Source: Drosophila miranda
Taxonomy: Eukaryota; Arthropoda; Insecta; Diptera; Drosophilidae
Direction: 5' to 3'
Assembly: GCF_003369915.1 (NCBI RefSeq)
Contig: NC_046674.1
Location: 496,001-560,000 of the forward strand
Length of the DNA stretch: 64,000 nucleotides
Both the position numbers and the translations under genes were made by a program. The notes below the pieces were generated by a model. It did no database searches. It had not been told where the DNA came from and worked only from the letters and a program-made list of their open reading frames with translations. Below, piece after piece: positions 11,161-24,411 of the stretch; the stretch's first letter is position 1; each line of letters begins with the position of its first letter.

Positions 11161-14100
11161 TATGTATGTACCTCCTGTGTGGCATAAAGGGGGAGATGGG
11201 ATGGCAATGGGGATTGTATATACACGACTATATCTCTTTTCTAGCTGTCACATTTGCCGCTCTCGCACGCGGCAAGAATAACAAAACAAATTTTTATTTG
11301 CCATTGCAAAAAGGTTTTTTAAACAAAATATTATTATTTCGTATATAATACGAAGCCAAACAGAAAGACAGACAGATACACTGAAAGACAGATACAAGTA
11401 TTAGTGGCAATGCAAATAAAAAGCTAAAAATTGTTGATTACGCAAACGTCTTTTTGGGGCCATAATCGTACATATTTTTATGATATTTAACCAAGGAAAT
11501 TGGTGGAAAAAAGTGTGTAAACATGGCATTTGATAGGCGGTAAACAAACAGGCTTAACATTCCATCCGTGGCGGAATCCCACAGAGATCACTTTAACGTT
11601 TGCGGGAAGTACAATCCTCAAACGAAAGAGTGTGTTTCAGACACCAGATAAACCTTAAGAACCATTCCCCTTGAGCCATAAATCACAGGCATTGGCAGCA
11701 GCTGCCACAAAGCTGATATTTCCAATGCCTTATACATAAACATACATACGAGTATATCTAAGGTAAGGTAGGGTAGGGTAGGGTAGGGTAAGGCCATTCA
11801 AGGCAGTGAGCTGTTGAGGCGTTGAGACGTTGAGGCGGTCAACAGCTTTTTGGCCTGGTCAATACAAAATGCTTTGCATATTAAACAGTGTCTCTGAGGC
11901 CGAAAAGGAAAATGTAAACAATTGACAAAACTCAGACCGAAACTGGAGATACAATACAAAAGTAAAGAAATAAAAATCAGCCTCATCTTGAAAGGCATTT
12001 CTTTGTAAAGAAAAGAAACTCGATTTTGATGAGCTGCATTTTTATTTTTTTGGGGCCTGAGCCCGAGCTGCACCTGCTACAAATTCATTCCATTGATGAT
12101 CATCGATGATGGGGAGGCAGGGAGTCATCTGGCCATTGGAATGCAAATGGCTTTCAAAACGGATGCAGCAGCGATGGCAGCGGCAGCAGCAGCGGCGGCG
12201 GCAGCAGCAGCGGCGGCGGCAGCCGCTTTTGTGGGTCTGTATCTGCGTTTTTCTGTTGTCTGCTTTTTATCATTTTGATGAAGATTTTCCCGCTGCTGTC
12301 GACAGCTGCGAGTCTTTACAGAGTGAAAGTGATAATGCCCGCCCATCCCAAAAGCCAAAAGCCAGAGAATCCCAAAGATTAGACACGCTTCTTTGGAATA
12401 ATCTTCTGATTCGACTGCAAATGCGACTGCGAATGCGGAAGACCCCACCGCATCAGGCCCGTAATGACAGACAGACAGACAGATACAGCAAATGGATTCG
12501 GAATGGGGGAATGAAATGAAATAATCTAGCTGTAGAAATAATTTTAATTTCTCGAAAATTAAATCAAAGAAAATTTATTGCCATTTTGCATACCGAACAA
12601 CAACAAATACAACAAAAGGCAGCCATTAGAAATGTGAAAGTTTACTTTTCCTTTTTTTTTTTGGTTTTTTGTTATTTCTTCTGAGTGTTTTGTGTGTGTT
12701 TTTGTCTCAACGATTCTCCAGCTAATGAACTGTCTTAGTGTCTTTCTTGGCCATGATTTAGAGGTTTAGATGGTCTTCAAAGCATTTCAGATGTCCGAAG
12801 TCCAAAGTTGAATGGAGTTCCCTCAAAAAAACTCTATAATATATGTGGGATAGCACTTCTCTTACACTTTTCGTAGCACGATTCGGAAAGGGTCTGTTCC
12901 TTGAGGGATTCACAGGGTTTACATCATCGCCTCACTGCACACACGAGGACCTTCGACTGAAAAAATACTGTTGTGCCACCTTTGCGACTTTTCGATTACG
13001 ACTATGGATAGTATTTGTTTTTGTTTTGGCTCGTGTTGCTGGTGGCAACAGTTCCTGGCTCGAGAACAGCCACCAAAACAGCTCGTAGCCCGTGGCTCGT
13101 GGGTCGTGGCTCGACTGTTGGCCAACTGAAAGGTCTGGCTAGAGGGCTGGCACTGTGCAACCCCTAAACCTTCGGTGAGGTCCACTCACTCACACCCTCA
13201 ATCGGAGGCTACACTGCGTATGGTTTATATGCAAAACAAGCCCCTGGGTCGATAGTTTCCCTCCCCATCGCCCCCTGCCACTCCATTGGTCATGCAGGGT
13301 GGAATCTTCGAGGGGTAGTTCCTACTATTTATTCTAGCACATGGCAGATGTCTAGTCGATTGCGATCCCTTTTGTGTGCATTAGCTATGCTTTGTTGACT
13401 TTCTGGTTGAGACACCCCTCCCCACCTCCTCACGCCCACGCACGAGTTTAAGGCAAATTCAATTTGTTCACAAAGAAAGCACTCCTTCACTCTTTCCCCC
13501 TTTTGCAAGACAATTTTCTAGCCCCAATCAACATGTGTTTTCATTTCCTGGATTATCTGTCTCTCAAACGAACATCTCCCTGAAACGATGATGAGTGTCT
13601 TTTCGCCTCCAAAGAAACCCTACACTGCGCAATGTGACACCTATATTTAGCTACATTTCCCAGTAGATTGGATTTCAAGCATTTTATTGCAGACTGACTC
13701 ACACGCCTTATCGGACAGGCGAGCGCCTGCCCCCACAGTTACGCTGCAAGTGCAATTTAGGAGGCAACAATTGCTGCCCAGGCATAGAGGCAACAATTTG
13801 TGCACACTTTATGTTTATCTAGATACCAGAATGTGAAAGATACATGTACAATATGTATGCAAAACGAGCATTAACTGCATTCCAAGCTCCGTTGCCCAAG
13901 AACCGCAAGCAGCACCAGCGCCAGAGACTCAGACCCAGACTCCGAGACGAGGCGAGACGAGACAGACCCATAGACAGACTTATAGACCGCGTAAGGCATA
14001 GAGGCGTATAATTAGCGTGCAGCATTGGCAAAGTGAAGCTAATGGAACCCCAACAGCATATAAAAACATGGCCCCAGAACCAACAGAAACATGGTAGGGG

Positions 14101-14227
14101 GCACACAACAACGGTAGGTAGCGTAGCAGTTCTTAAACCGTAAACCGTAAGCAGTAAGCCGTAAGAGAATCCAAAGCAAAAGACGCACAAGAAGAGGTCA
14201 GTGCGGAGGCCAATCCACAGATACAGT

Positions 14228-14254
14228 CGTAATCGTAATCGTAATCGTAATCGT
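14228..14254. repeat. (GTAATC)n hexamer repeat
   Basis: More than four tandem copies of a GTAATC/CGTAAT hexamer lie in non-coding DNA. Confidence 0.85.
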
Positions 14255-15314
14255 ACGAGTACCTGTAACCAGTACCCATCCAAAGTCAAAAAAGTTTAAA
14301 GTTGAAAAAGTAAGCGCTAAATTACCATCAAAATTCATAGCCAATATAATCCACAAGGCGTTCGACGATCGAAGTAAGCTCTGTTCCAAGATCGATGTTT
14401 GGCTGAGGAATGTACGACCATCCCCTCCCACCGGGGAACGCTAGGGCTTCCAAGCAGAGCCAAGAATATCCCAAGGTGCAGGCGCAGGCCTTTTCTTGGT
14501 GAAATTTTGCTTCTATGGACAGATCTCTCTCTCTCTCTCCTTCTGTCTCTGTCTCTATCTATCTATCACGTGTGTGTGTATGTGGAATTTGCCAAGTGGT
14601 TTGGCTAGATTCTTTCAAGAGCATACCACCACGCAAATTTTCTGGTGGGCGTTTCACTTTTGCCAGCTTTCATTTAACGCTGGCACCAAAATCGATAGAT
14701 CGAAGCTGTTGCACTGGATTCTGACACTGCATTTTGTGCATTCTTTTTGTACTATTGTATTATTTATTCCCCAATTTCGGGGGTCCACACAGAAAAAAAC
14801 ACTCGGATACGGTGGCACAAACACGCGCGAACTGCCCTCTGAATAGAGCGAAGCTCCCAAAAACACGGTCTCCAGCGAACGACGAACGAAAGACAAGTGA
14901 AGAGTGTCGCCACCGCTGCTGTCGATTGCTGTGTGTGGGGAGCCTAAGACGCTGTTTTCTGCTGTCACAAGGTGTATTGACGCAAGGTGAGACACTGCCA
15001 GGGAGTGCTTTTACGCAAACAGAGCTACAGAGCGACATGCCATACCGAGTGGCTCGGGAGGGAGCGAGACAGACCCCACCTTGTCGGAATCAAGCTTGTT
15101 TCTTCTGCTGTTTTCTCTCCTGTTTCTGCTGTCGATTGGGGCTGGGGATTGGGGAGAGTATCATATCCGACTGGCTGCTGGCTGGCTTTGACTGCAACTC
15201 CACTTGGGGATCGATCTCTCGCCCCGCGCTCGTCTCGCATTCTTGTGCATTGGCTTTTGGAGCTTCGTTTTGTTCTGATTCTGTTTTGGATTCTGCTTCT
15301 CCGCTGCATCTTTC

Positions 15315-15315
15315 G

Positions 15316-15341
<26 letters not shown>
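15315..15341. repeat. (CT)n microsatellite
   Basis: A pure CT run of about 26 bases, which is a GAGA-type tract on the other strand. Spurious antisense open frames cross it. Confidence 0.9.
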
Positions 15342-15347
<6 letters not shown>

Positions 15348-16004
15348 GGCTGTGTGGCTCTGCTGCGAAATGCATTTCTCTCGAGGCATGCGACCCATAA
15401 AATGTGTACGGATGCTTCGGGTGGCACAAGTTTTGTTCTTTGTGCGGTATCGTACATTGGCTTCTTCTGGCTTTTAATTAGCCAAGCAAATTTTAATTAA
15501 GTCGCAGCGCCACTAATTGATTCGGCAGTCCATCAGCAAAGCCGTCTTTGAGACTCAATCGACAGAGGCATTGGTATGTCTGCGGAGGCCCCAACTCTGA
15601 GTAAATCACATTAGAAGCGCCTGAGAAGCGGAGACTGGTTTCGAGCCCACGAAACGCGACCCAAAACGCACCCAAAATACTCTAATTTCTTGATTGTTGT
15701 TCAAGCGTCCATACAAATGTGGATCACAGTGCCATTAACATGAATCGGTTAACACTCTGCTGAGCAAACCGGTCGGTGTCCATCTTCGTAGGACTTAACA
15801 GCGAACAAATTCCAGTACCGGTTCTTGTCAAAGTTCAAAAGAGATTCCACGAAAAAGGCTGTTAAGCCCAAGGTGTGTTGCTAAAAGGTGAGGCCACTTT
15901 CTCTCCCCCTTGGTTCCCACACACGAAATAACACACACCACAAACTAAAGTGAGAGCGGGCCCCGGAAGGAGTTCACCTTACGTTAATGTACTCTGCCTG
16001 AACG

Positions 16005-16140
16005 CTTAACAGCGTAGCTTAACAGCGTAGCTTAACAGAGTAGCTTAACAGAGTGGCTTCACAGAGTGCCTTTACAGAGTAGCGGAACAGAGTGGCTTTA
16101 CAGTGAGCTTTTACGTGCCGCTTAACTGTTAGCTTAACAG
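16005..16140. repeat. Degenerate 15-bp tandem repeat with TTAACAG core
   Basis: About nine units of a 15-mer close to 'gtagcttaacagagt' follow one another. The first units are near-perfect and later ones drift (cttcacag, ctttacag, cggaacag). Single TTAACAG-like words continue past the array to about 16150, and one lies near 15797. No protein or RNA gene is suggested. Confidence 0.8.
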
Positions 16141-19100
16141 AATGGATTAACAGACTGAAAGTGGAACAAATCCCAAGGAATTTTTGAATTTCGCAAAGTT
16201 TGGCGCAAACAACAAAAAAAAAACCACAAAAATCTCAACGACCTGCAAACCTGGTTTCCATTTTCATTTTCATTCAATTCAATGCGAAAAAAACAGCTCG
16301 AAAAAAAGCACATCCCAGCAGCCGCAGCAGCAACAACAGCAACAACAAGTTGGCGCCCCATACATGGGGCCCGCCTTGGTCCCCAGAGTGGGGCAGGCAC
16401 ATCATCGGATCTGTTTGTAGTACGTACTCGTACTCGTATTTATGAGCCAGGCCAGTCGTCTTGCCACATGTGGCAGGCAGCAGGCAGACACTTGTTGCTC
16501 TCTGTGTATCCGTATCTCCCATCTGTCTCTGTAATTTGCATTAAGTGGCGGATTTTCTTTTCATTTTCTTGCTGCTCTTTTTTCGGTTTTCGGGTGGGTT
16601 TCTGTTCGGATCAGACCCTGGGTGCTGCGACTCTATTGGTGGGGCAACGGGGCGTATGCGAAACAATGCCCATTAATCACTGGCAGCTGCCTTGCTGCCT
16701 AGCTGCTGCTGCTGTAATGCAAAACTCTAATTATCGCCAGCATTTCAGCTGACGAAACTTCTTCTTCTCAGCGTTTGCTTGGGTGTTTTTGGTCTATTAA
16801 TTTATTTTACAACGCGTTTCACGGCGCAGAGATGCTGAAACGAGGCCTTGCCGCTTTCCAACTGTCATCAGCATGCAGCTGCTCGGAAAAACCAAAGAAA
16901 TCTAGTGAAAACTTTGGTACTTTGGATCGAAACACTACAGCAAAAAGTGAGTGAACCAGCAGAGAGTGAACAGATCTGTCTGAGAGAAGCACAGATCGAT
17001 CATATCTTCTAGTGGTGGCCTTTTAGGCCTAGGAGTAATCGTCAAAAGGTCCCCGAACGAGTACACAAGGTGGTGCACGAGCATAACCTTCGGGGGTATT
17101 GAAATCCAAGTTAGATGGCCTTGTCGGGGGTCTTCGGGTTCTGCGTCCCAATCTCCGTTTGTAAACGTGATTCGCTTAGAATAGATCTCCAGTCACGTAC
17201 TCCATGTTCATGCAGTTGTCGGACGCTTGGATGAATCGTGTTTAATCAGTAAAGTTAAGTGGAAAGGGGGGAACACCCGATATCGAAAAGAGTTTTACAT
17301 ACATAAATATATTTAAAGAGAAGAAAGTGAGTAAATGGGTTATATTTGTACCGGGAATATAACGAGATGGATGGCTTTCTAGCCTTGTGGTAAATGAATC
17401 AGTTTGTCGGAAAAGAATTGGGAATTTCTTTATCATCATTGGGCATACGGTTTATTATAATTAATTATTCATGGACTAAGCGATGTCTCATCGCGGTTAT
17501 TGTGATTAGAGCAACGAACTCTCCACGCCAGATTTGGCCATGGATCGTTGGGACAGTGGTACCTGGAAAGAGTGAACTCTTGGATGTACACACGTATATT
17601 TGAAAGAAACAAAAGGCAATCGTAGGCGAGCAATCGCTCTATCAAGCGATCACTGTACATTAGTTTTTTAAATATTTTCAAAATATCGCCCACACACACG
17701 GAGGGTGAGGGTGACACAGTTTTGTGGGCTGCCAAATTGTCCAGCATTGAACCATATAGAATGCTTCAGATGACACCAAAAAAAACATCCATATATTCAA
17801 TGTGAAACGATTGTGGCACGACCTGTGGCATACCAATGAGGACAGGGGAATACGCCAAAGCCAAACACATGGCAAAAAAAAAAAAAAAATATATATATAA
17901 CCTGCTGCTGATCGGCTTCATTGGCATTCTCTGGATTAATTGAGCTCCAATCAACCTGATCAGATCATATCCGATCGATTCAATGCAACATAATAATTTA
18001 CGCTGCAGTTTTCACATTGAAAATGTCACCAGCTATTCGAGCCGTGACGATGACGTGTTTTACTTCTCTGTTTAAATTGTTGTGCAAAAATGCTGATGGG
18101 GGGAGGCACAGAGAGAGACTCAAAGTTCAATGGCTGGCACGACGAAGCGAATGCATTCGCCAGGCAATTTGGCCAAGAGGGTAATCTGGATCTCTGGCCA
18201 CGTGAGTAAGCGGCGTAGCAGCCACCTTTTTCTGCATGCCGTCAGCACTGGCTTACAGGTTTCTTTGACCAGCATCACAGAGTCGAACATTATCTCCTCC
18301 TGCTCCTCCTCTGGAGCATGTGGCATGAGTCATGCAGCCAGAGGAATGTTTATGGAAAAAGTCCCCCTCCGTTGAATGGAGATAGCCAATTCGAGTCGAT
18401 GCTGTCTTGCTGTCTATCTGTTCTGTCAACGACTGTGCGACTGCTGCACCTACAAATTATAATTATGTGTATCTATGAGATACAAATTTACAATTACAAT
18501 TACAGCCCCCACGCAGACCACCGACCAATTTTGTGGTGCTGTGGGCGTGGGTCCGGGTCCACAAATTATATGGCCAGTACTTTGGGGGGCACCAGGCAAT
18601 TGTTATGCAAAGAGGCTGAGCAGCCTGGTCGTTGCTGGGGAGATCCCTCTCGATCCGCACAGATCTGTGAGATCATGTGAATGAAAATGGAAAGTGGTCA
18701 GTGTTTACGGCGGCTCTCGCTCTCCCTCTCCCTCTCCGGGCCATAATTTGCGCACCGCATAACTAAAAGAGTTATTATGGTGATTTCTTCTTTGCTGAAA
18801 CGGAAGCCTCTCCATAATACACACGCGTCGTATTGTCGCATTACAGAATTGCACTGTGACAGACCAACAGACCAACGGACAAACAGACAGAGGGACATCC
18901 AGCGACATAATTGTAATCGTAATCGTGGGGACATATGTATGTTTGCTTTTTGTAAACTTGTATTTGCCTTTAATGAGGCCGGAAGAAATTGTTGGAATTG
19001 CAACTTAAACTGAAACTGAAACTGGCAGCCGTTCCAGCAATCCAAAAGCAAGCAAAGGCTTGGCTTTAAGCCGTACAAACAAGCCCCATGTTGTTAAGAA

Positions 19101-20159
19101 ATCCCCAGCCATAGAACGGGGATTCATACATCACGAGGGTCTTTCACTTTCGTAATGCCATAGCCATAGCCTCTGGGGTAAAAAAGACCAGAGTCAGAGC
19201 CAGAGCCAGAGCTAGAGCCCGACCTTTATTTGCTTTTGGCAGCTTTCTATCTGCACGGAAGCAGGCGAAGAGCCGTAAATTGGCTAAGAAGGGCGTTGGA
19301 AAACACCAGAAACAACAAGATCGAGAAGTGCTATAAAAAAGAGCAGTGCAAAGCAAACCCGAGCTATACATATGGGGATAAAGTGGTAACTCCCCGGAGC
19401 GGATATTCTGTACGATAAATTGAAGTGGACCTTCCACTTAATCATACTTGTTTTGTGCATTTATTTCTCTACAAGCGCAAGTGCTCGCATTTATCAGTGC
19501 CCCAGCATTGTTTTCGTTATTCCCTTCCAACCAGACAATCGAATTGCAGTTTTAATATTCCTTATCAGTGTTTATTATCGAACTCTTTCTCTTGCTATTA
19601 TTACTTACATTTTGGAGGCCGTTCTTGGCGTTCTGGCCGTTTATCTGCGAGTATGAATAATCCCCAGTGTGATTGCAATTACATATTCCAAATCCGAAAT
19701 GCGAATATTTGGCAGCTTTAAATCAATCGGTATCCAATGCTTCGCTCTCTTTGTATCTATGCTAATCAGCCGCGGGGCGGTTCACTTCTTATATAACTAC
19801 TAATGGCCAAGTATTATCTTTTGAACGCTTTCATATACAAATCAGCCAAGCAGAATTATCATTTTAGCCATGCTATGGCGATGGCTATAGCCCACTGTCA
19901 ATGGCCAATCTTTTGTGCACTTTCCCGGGGCAGACGCAGAAGCAGCAGCAGCAGCAGCCCCGACACTTGCCACATCTTCTACTTTTACTTTCCACAAAAC
20001 AAACACACACACACACACACAGCACTGCCACTTGATGAGTGCCAACTGCAGTTGCAGCGATCAATCAAACAATCACAAAATTTGCACAACGCCAATCGAT
20101 TTCGATCACAATTAAGCGCGAAATATGCGATACGCGTTAATGGAGCTGCTTTTCTGGAC

Positions 20160-20215
20160 GATCACGTTCGTTCGGTCGCGGTCGCCGGTCACTGGAAGAC
20201 TGATACCGATACCCG
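20160..20215 (-). promoter_or_regulatory. Candidate Inr+MTE core promoter, minus strand
   Basis: On the minus strand an initiator TCAGTC places +1 at 20201. Positions +18 to +27 read CGACCGCGAC, eight of ten matches to the MTE consensus CSARCSSAAC. No TATA box precedes it. Transcription would run left towards the tyrosine-motif gene, whose first seen exon begins with a splice acceptor at 7879 and so needs a remote 5' exon. A possible donor is GGAAA|GTAAAA near 19990. The link to that gene is inference. Confidence 0.35.
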
Positions 20216-20229
20216 ACCGAGACGAAGCA

Positions 20230-22390
20230 AAGCTCAGAGCTCGGAGGCAGGCCGCAACAATAGCACTTTGCTATCGATGTGAAGCCCGCCAGCCCGAAGT
20301 TTGGGAGCTTCGGCCGAGTGCCGGGGGGTCATGGTACACCACCACCACCACCGCCACCGCTCGGAGATCGGAAAGCTTTCAGGCACTCAACAAAAAAAAA
20401 AACAAATCTACGTAGGGAGAACATACTAATTCCCAAAGAGGTAAACGACAGCTGTCCCAATTCCGCTTTTCGTTTACTTTTCGCGTGAAACTTCTTTTTT
20501 TTTTGGGCTGCGGTTTATTGTTTTTACGAGCGTACCTGGTACTGTATGGACTTGAGGGGTATACCGGAGCTCGACGAAGGTATGCGCCAGGCAGAGTAGA
20601 GCGGTTTTGTACATCATCTGGAGTCAAGGACTGACTAAAACTACTCGTAGATCAGCCCAATTTGGTATGAACAAACCCATCTTTCATGTTCCGAAAATAT
20701 GTGGTGAAAAATGTGATTGTTATGGGAAAACAGAAAACATATATGACGAAGATCCCCAGTATCCACGCATCTTTCACAGTTTCTAGCTCTGCCAGATCTG
20801 TGTTTCCAGTGTTTAGTGTTTTTTTTTAAAGAGCATGCGAAAAAAACGATAATATATTTGAGTCCACAAATAAAAATCAGGAATTTCAGTCACGTTGGGG
20901 CTGTTGCTGATATACTCCATTACCTGGAACAAGAGTCCGAGCCCAGGCCCCGAGAGAGACACATTCTCCACTTTGAGATGGCCTGCGGGGAGACTCACAA
21001 CCGAAACTGTCCACATTAGAAAGTAAGCGAAAAAGTGAAGCAGAATGACGAGTCGAAGATGTTCAATGAAATGGGCTTTTTGCACGGGCAACCAGCTGTG
21101 TGGAAATTAACCAAAAGTGAGCATTTTTCTTGCCCAATTGGGGCTGTCCGAGTTGTCAGACAGGAAGACCAGAGCCGACGCCGGCGGCGGCAGAGTCATG
21201 TGAAAGTGCGCCTAGAATTGGCGGCGAATGGATAGGCAGAGAAAATGGAAAATGCTCAGCGGCTGGCCAGAGTCAGAGTCAGAGTCTGTCAACTTCCTGT
21301 TGAAAATCTAGGCAGAGCCTAGAGTGGTTTCCAAAACAGAAAAAACACAATTTGCAGAACGAGTTTCTAAGACTTAGAGAAGACTCTCTTCTGATGGGTG
21401 ATTCTTTGGACGGTGAAGCCATTACCAAGAAGATTTCCTCAACAGTTTGTTCGATAGAGTAGGAAGAAACAGATGTTGGATGTATCATGCTTTTAATAGT
21501 AAATTGTATATTTCAATCATACATACATACATATATGTACCTACATATGTATTGTTAGTCCTCCGTCAGTTTTTACATTTCCTTAGCACTTTTGCATGCT
21601 GTTTGCATCTGTTAATATTTGATTTAAACAAGCTACTAACTTACTTGGTGCAAAGTTGTGATCTAAATATCGTTTGTTAGAAACATTAAAATATCGTAGA
21701 GTAGGGTAGAGTGGGGTAAGGTAAAGATCTCGACACACACATACTCTCTCGTAATATATAGTATTCTCCCCTCTCTATCTGTCGTGTAAAATAGTGTTCT
21801 TATTTTGGTTTTTCTTGGAAAAGTATTCCCTTAGCTTTTGTATCACTCTACGGTTCAATATCTTATATTGGTGCAAGAAAAAGTGCATTACCATTAGTGT
21901 GTTACCATTAAGAAGAGATTGTTTTGTATAACAGGTCCTGATCGGACACGATCTACATATACATATTAGGTATATATTTTATAATTCAAGTTCAAAACCG
22001 ATTCACGATCAAGGCAAAAATAATGTATAACAGCGGCATTCGGATGCGCTTCAAAAAGGGGTTTTGTTTTACTTTGTTTAATTCTAGATACAAATGGCTA
22101 AGAACTTTTCAGTTCGCAATCTCGACTCGGTGTATCCCTGATAGTGCCAGCGACTCCAGCCTTACTTCCCTTAACGCACAGCTCTGTTGGCTTATCATTG
22201 CATTTTAAGGTATTATAATGGTGGTTTATTTATTTAAACAAATTTGTGTGTAACTTAGGCAAACAAAATAACGAAAAAAAAAAGTAAAATGATTTCTTGC
22301 ACCGCGATCGATGTTGCTCGGTTCTTGAGATAGTTTAATTATATATAATACAGTAAAATAAATACTAAACATAGGAGTAAGAAATAAGGA
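20230..22390. other. Spacer and distal 3' flank of Ogdh
   Basis: AT-rich DNA with no convincing coding exon. The right part, from about 21700, could belong to a long Ogdh 3' UTR. A further minus-strand AATAAA lies at 22225-22230. No repeats of note. Confidence 0.4.
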
Positions 22391-22401
22391 TTAGCAAGGG
22401 T

Positions 22402-22407
22402 TTTATT
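22402..22407 (-). terminator. Ogdh: Candidate poly(A) signal of Ogdh
   Basis: The plus-strand TTTATT is AATAAA on the minus strand, about 385 bp past the Ogdh stop. Another AATAAA lies at 22225-22230, so alternative 3' ends are possible. Confidence 0.4.
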
Positions 22408-22790
22408 CATTCTGAAAATATTTTGTGATCTCTGCGGTCGGTCGGTCGGTCTATCCCCACCATCACATCGTCCCGTCCCTCTTTTATTGGGGGATGCGTA
22501 TGTAGATGGGTGCTATATATTCACTAGATTTACTCGGCTCTTTAGTTTGCATTAAAGACCTACTACTGTGAGTCGGTTGTTGCTTGTTGCTCTTGTAATT
22601 TCACTAAACTAATTTTAACATTTCATTACTTTCACACAATGCACTTAACAATTCGTCAGCAAAAAAAATCATCATATCAAAGAGTCTGCATACGTTTCCA
22701 TACAAAAAAATAATCGTAATTAGTATTCATCTCCCCACAACATCCGAAACATCTTCCTCCATCCGTCCGGCCATCTATCACCTCCCCTCC

Positions 22791-24380
22791 TTAGACGGAA
22801 ATGGCATCGTTAAGCAGCGCATTCAGCTCGCGGATATGCTGGGCCTTGGATCCAGTGGCGGTCGAGGCGCTTGCAGCGCGTCCGGTATAGCTGTGGAGAT
22901 TAAAGGATATACGGATTAGACATGGACATAGCTCTGGCAGATTTCGAGGGTGAGTTCACATAAAATTCGGCTCTTGATTCGGTTAGAAAACGTGCACTAA
23001 ACATTATTCTATGTAGTTCTTAGATTGAGTTTTAGCACACAGTTATGGGGGTATATGCTCAATGAAATGAAAGGGTTAAAGCAGGCGCAAAGTATTAGGT
23101 ATATATTAGAAATGATAAGAGAGAGTAGAACACGTTCGAGGGTGCAGCTGGAACCCAAAACATTGAAATGGACTCCCAGGGGAAGGAGGCTGGCCATATG
23201 CCTGAGGGAAACTCTAGATAGCCCCCATTCCTTGGATCACCTAAGCATTGCGGAAACATTCTAGTTCCGTTGAAAACTGTTTCAGGTCTTCGATCAGGAT
23301 GACACAATACACTAGCTTCACTATATCTCTAGTGTTTCTGTGTGTGTGTAGGGTGTGTGGGTAGGGTTTCTCGTATATATCATGTTGGACAAAAGTACAC
23401 ACTATTCGGATTACAATTAATGGAACGATCTGGGTTAGACTATGCCAGGATTAACATTGGGGTTATCCCTTTTAGCGGGGGCCAAAAACAAAAAAAAAAA
23501 ACACAGAAACATGTCAAAGAACAAATGCAAAACTGTCGACAAAACGCGCGTGCTCCAAACAGAAATAGAAATGGAATTAGAGTTAGAAATAGAACTAGAA
23601 GGATTAGAAGGTAAGTAATGTTGAGGTATTAAGTATTAGTGTGCGTTGGTTTTGTTGTAGAGTGGAAATATTTGGCCCAGGGAACAAAAACATGCATGCC
23701 GAACAGCGCTTTGGGAAACAGAAATCAAAAGGGGGAAAACGGGAGAAACAATCTTTGGGTGGAAACGGAAACAGAAACATGGGCGAAACAAAAGACAAAT
23801 GAGGAGTTAAACAAAACTGAGAGACAGAGAGGGAGCAGAGAGTATTAATTTTGGATTGAGTACACTGAGCAGTAGCTCTGGTTGTTCGAGTAGAGGAGTA
23901 GAGTTGTTATTTGCAGATAGATAGATTTGATTAGATAGTTAATTGATAGATAGTTTAGTTTAATTGTTTCACGCGTATCGAGTACTTTGCTTGCTTGCTG
24001 GCTATTTTTTTTATAAACGGTAGCTGCTGGCAGTTGCACAGCCACAGCTGGTTGCGCCCTCTCACCTAATTTTGCGTCCGGTTTTTGAGATGCGCGCACC
24101 CGGGGCGGCCGCATTGCCCGCGGGCCTATTGAAATCGTGTCGAACATTCTTTAGGTCAAAATGCTTGGCGGCATTGAAGTCGGCAGTGGCGGTGGCCGAG
24201 CCACCGTCCGTCGAACCGTCACTCTTATTCGAGGCGAACATGCGGCTTAGCCAGGGTTTCGATTCGGATTCGGAGGATGCGGATACATGATTAGTATGAT
24301 CAGTAGTAGTATTGGTAGTATTGGTTGTTGTATTGGAGGACATTGGATCATCGCTTTGGCTGCAACAATAACACATACAC

Positions 24381-24411
<31 letters not shown>

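Larger units (their letters stand above)
11161..20150. other. Long stretch without recognised coding exons
   Basis: Nine kilobases read as non-coding. They contain GGGTA repeats near 11760-11790, a CAG/CGG-rich patch at 12163-12225, the GTAATC repeat at 14228-14254, CT tracts near 14523 and 15315, and the TTAACAG tandem array at about 16005-16140. Open frames here are short, low-complexity or lack an ATG. If the candidate promoter at 20201 serves the tyrosine-motif gene, most of this would be its first intron. Otherwise it is intergenic regulatory DNA. Confidence 0.4.

Noticed and set aside
12093..12519. Poly-Ala and poly-Gln frames
   Set aside because: They come from a CAG/CGG repeat read in several frames and both strands.
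19420..19656. Frame with a signal-peptide-like start (KWTFHLIILVLCIYFSTSAS)
   Set aside because: Its first codon is TTG, there is no ATG nearby, and composition is AT-driven hydrophobic; no splice site was found that would rescue it.
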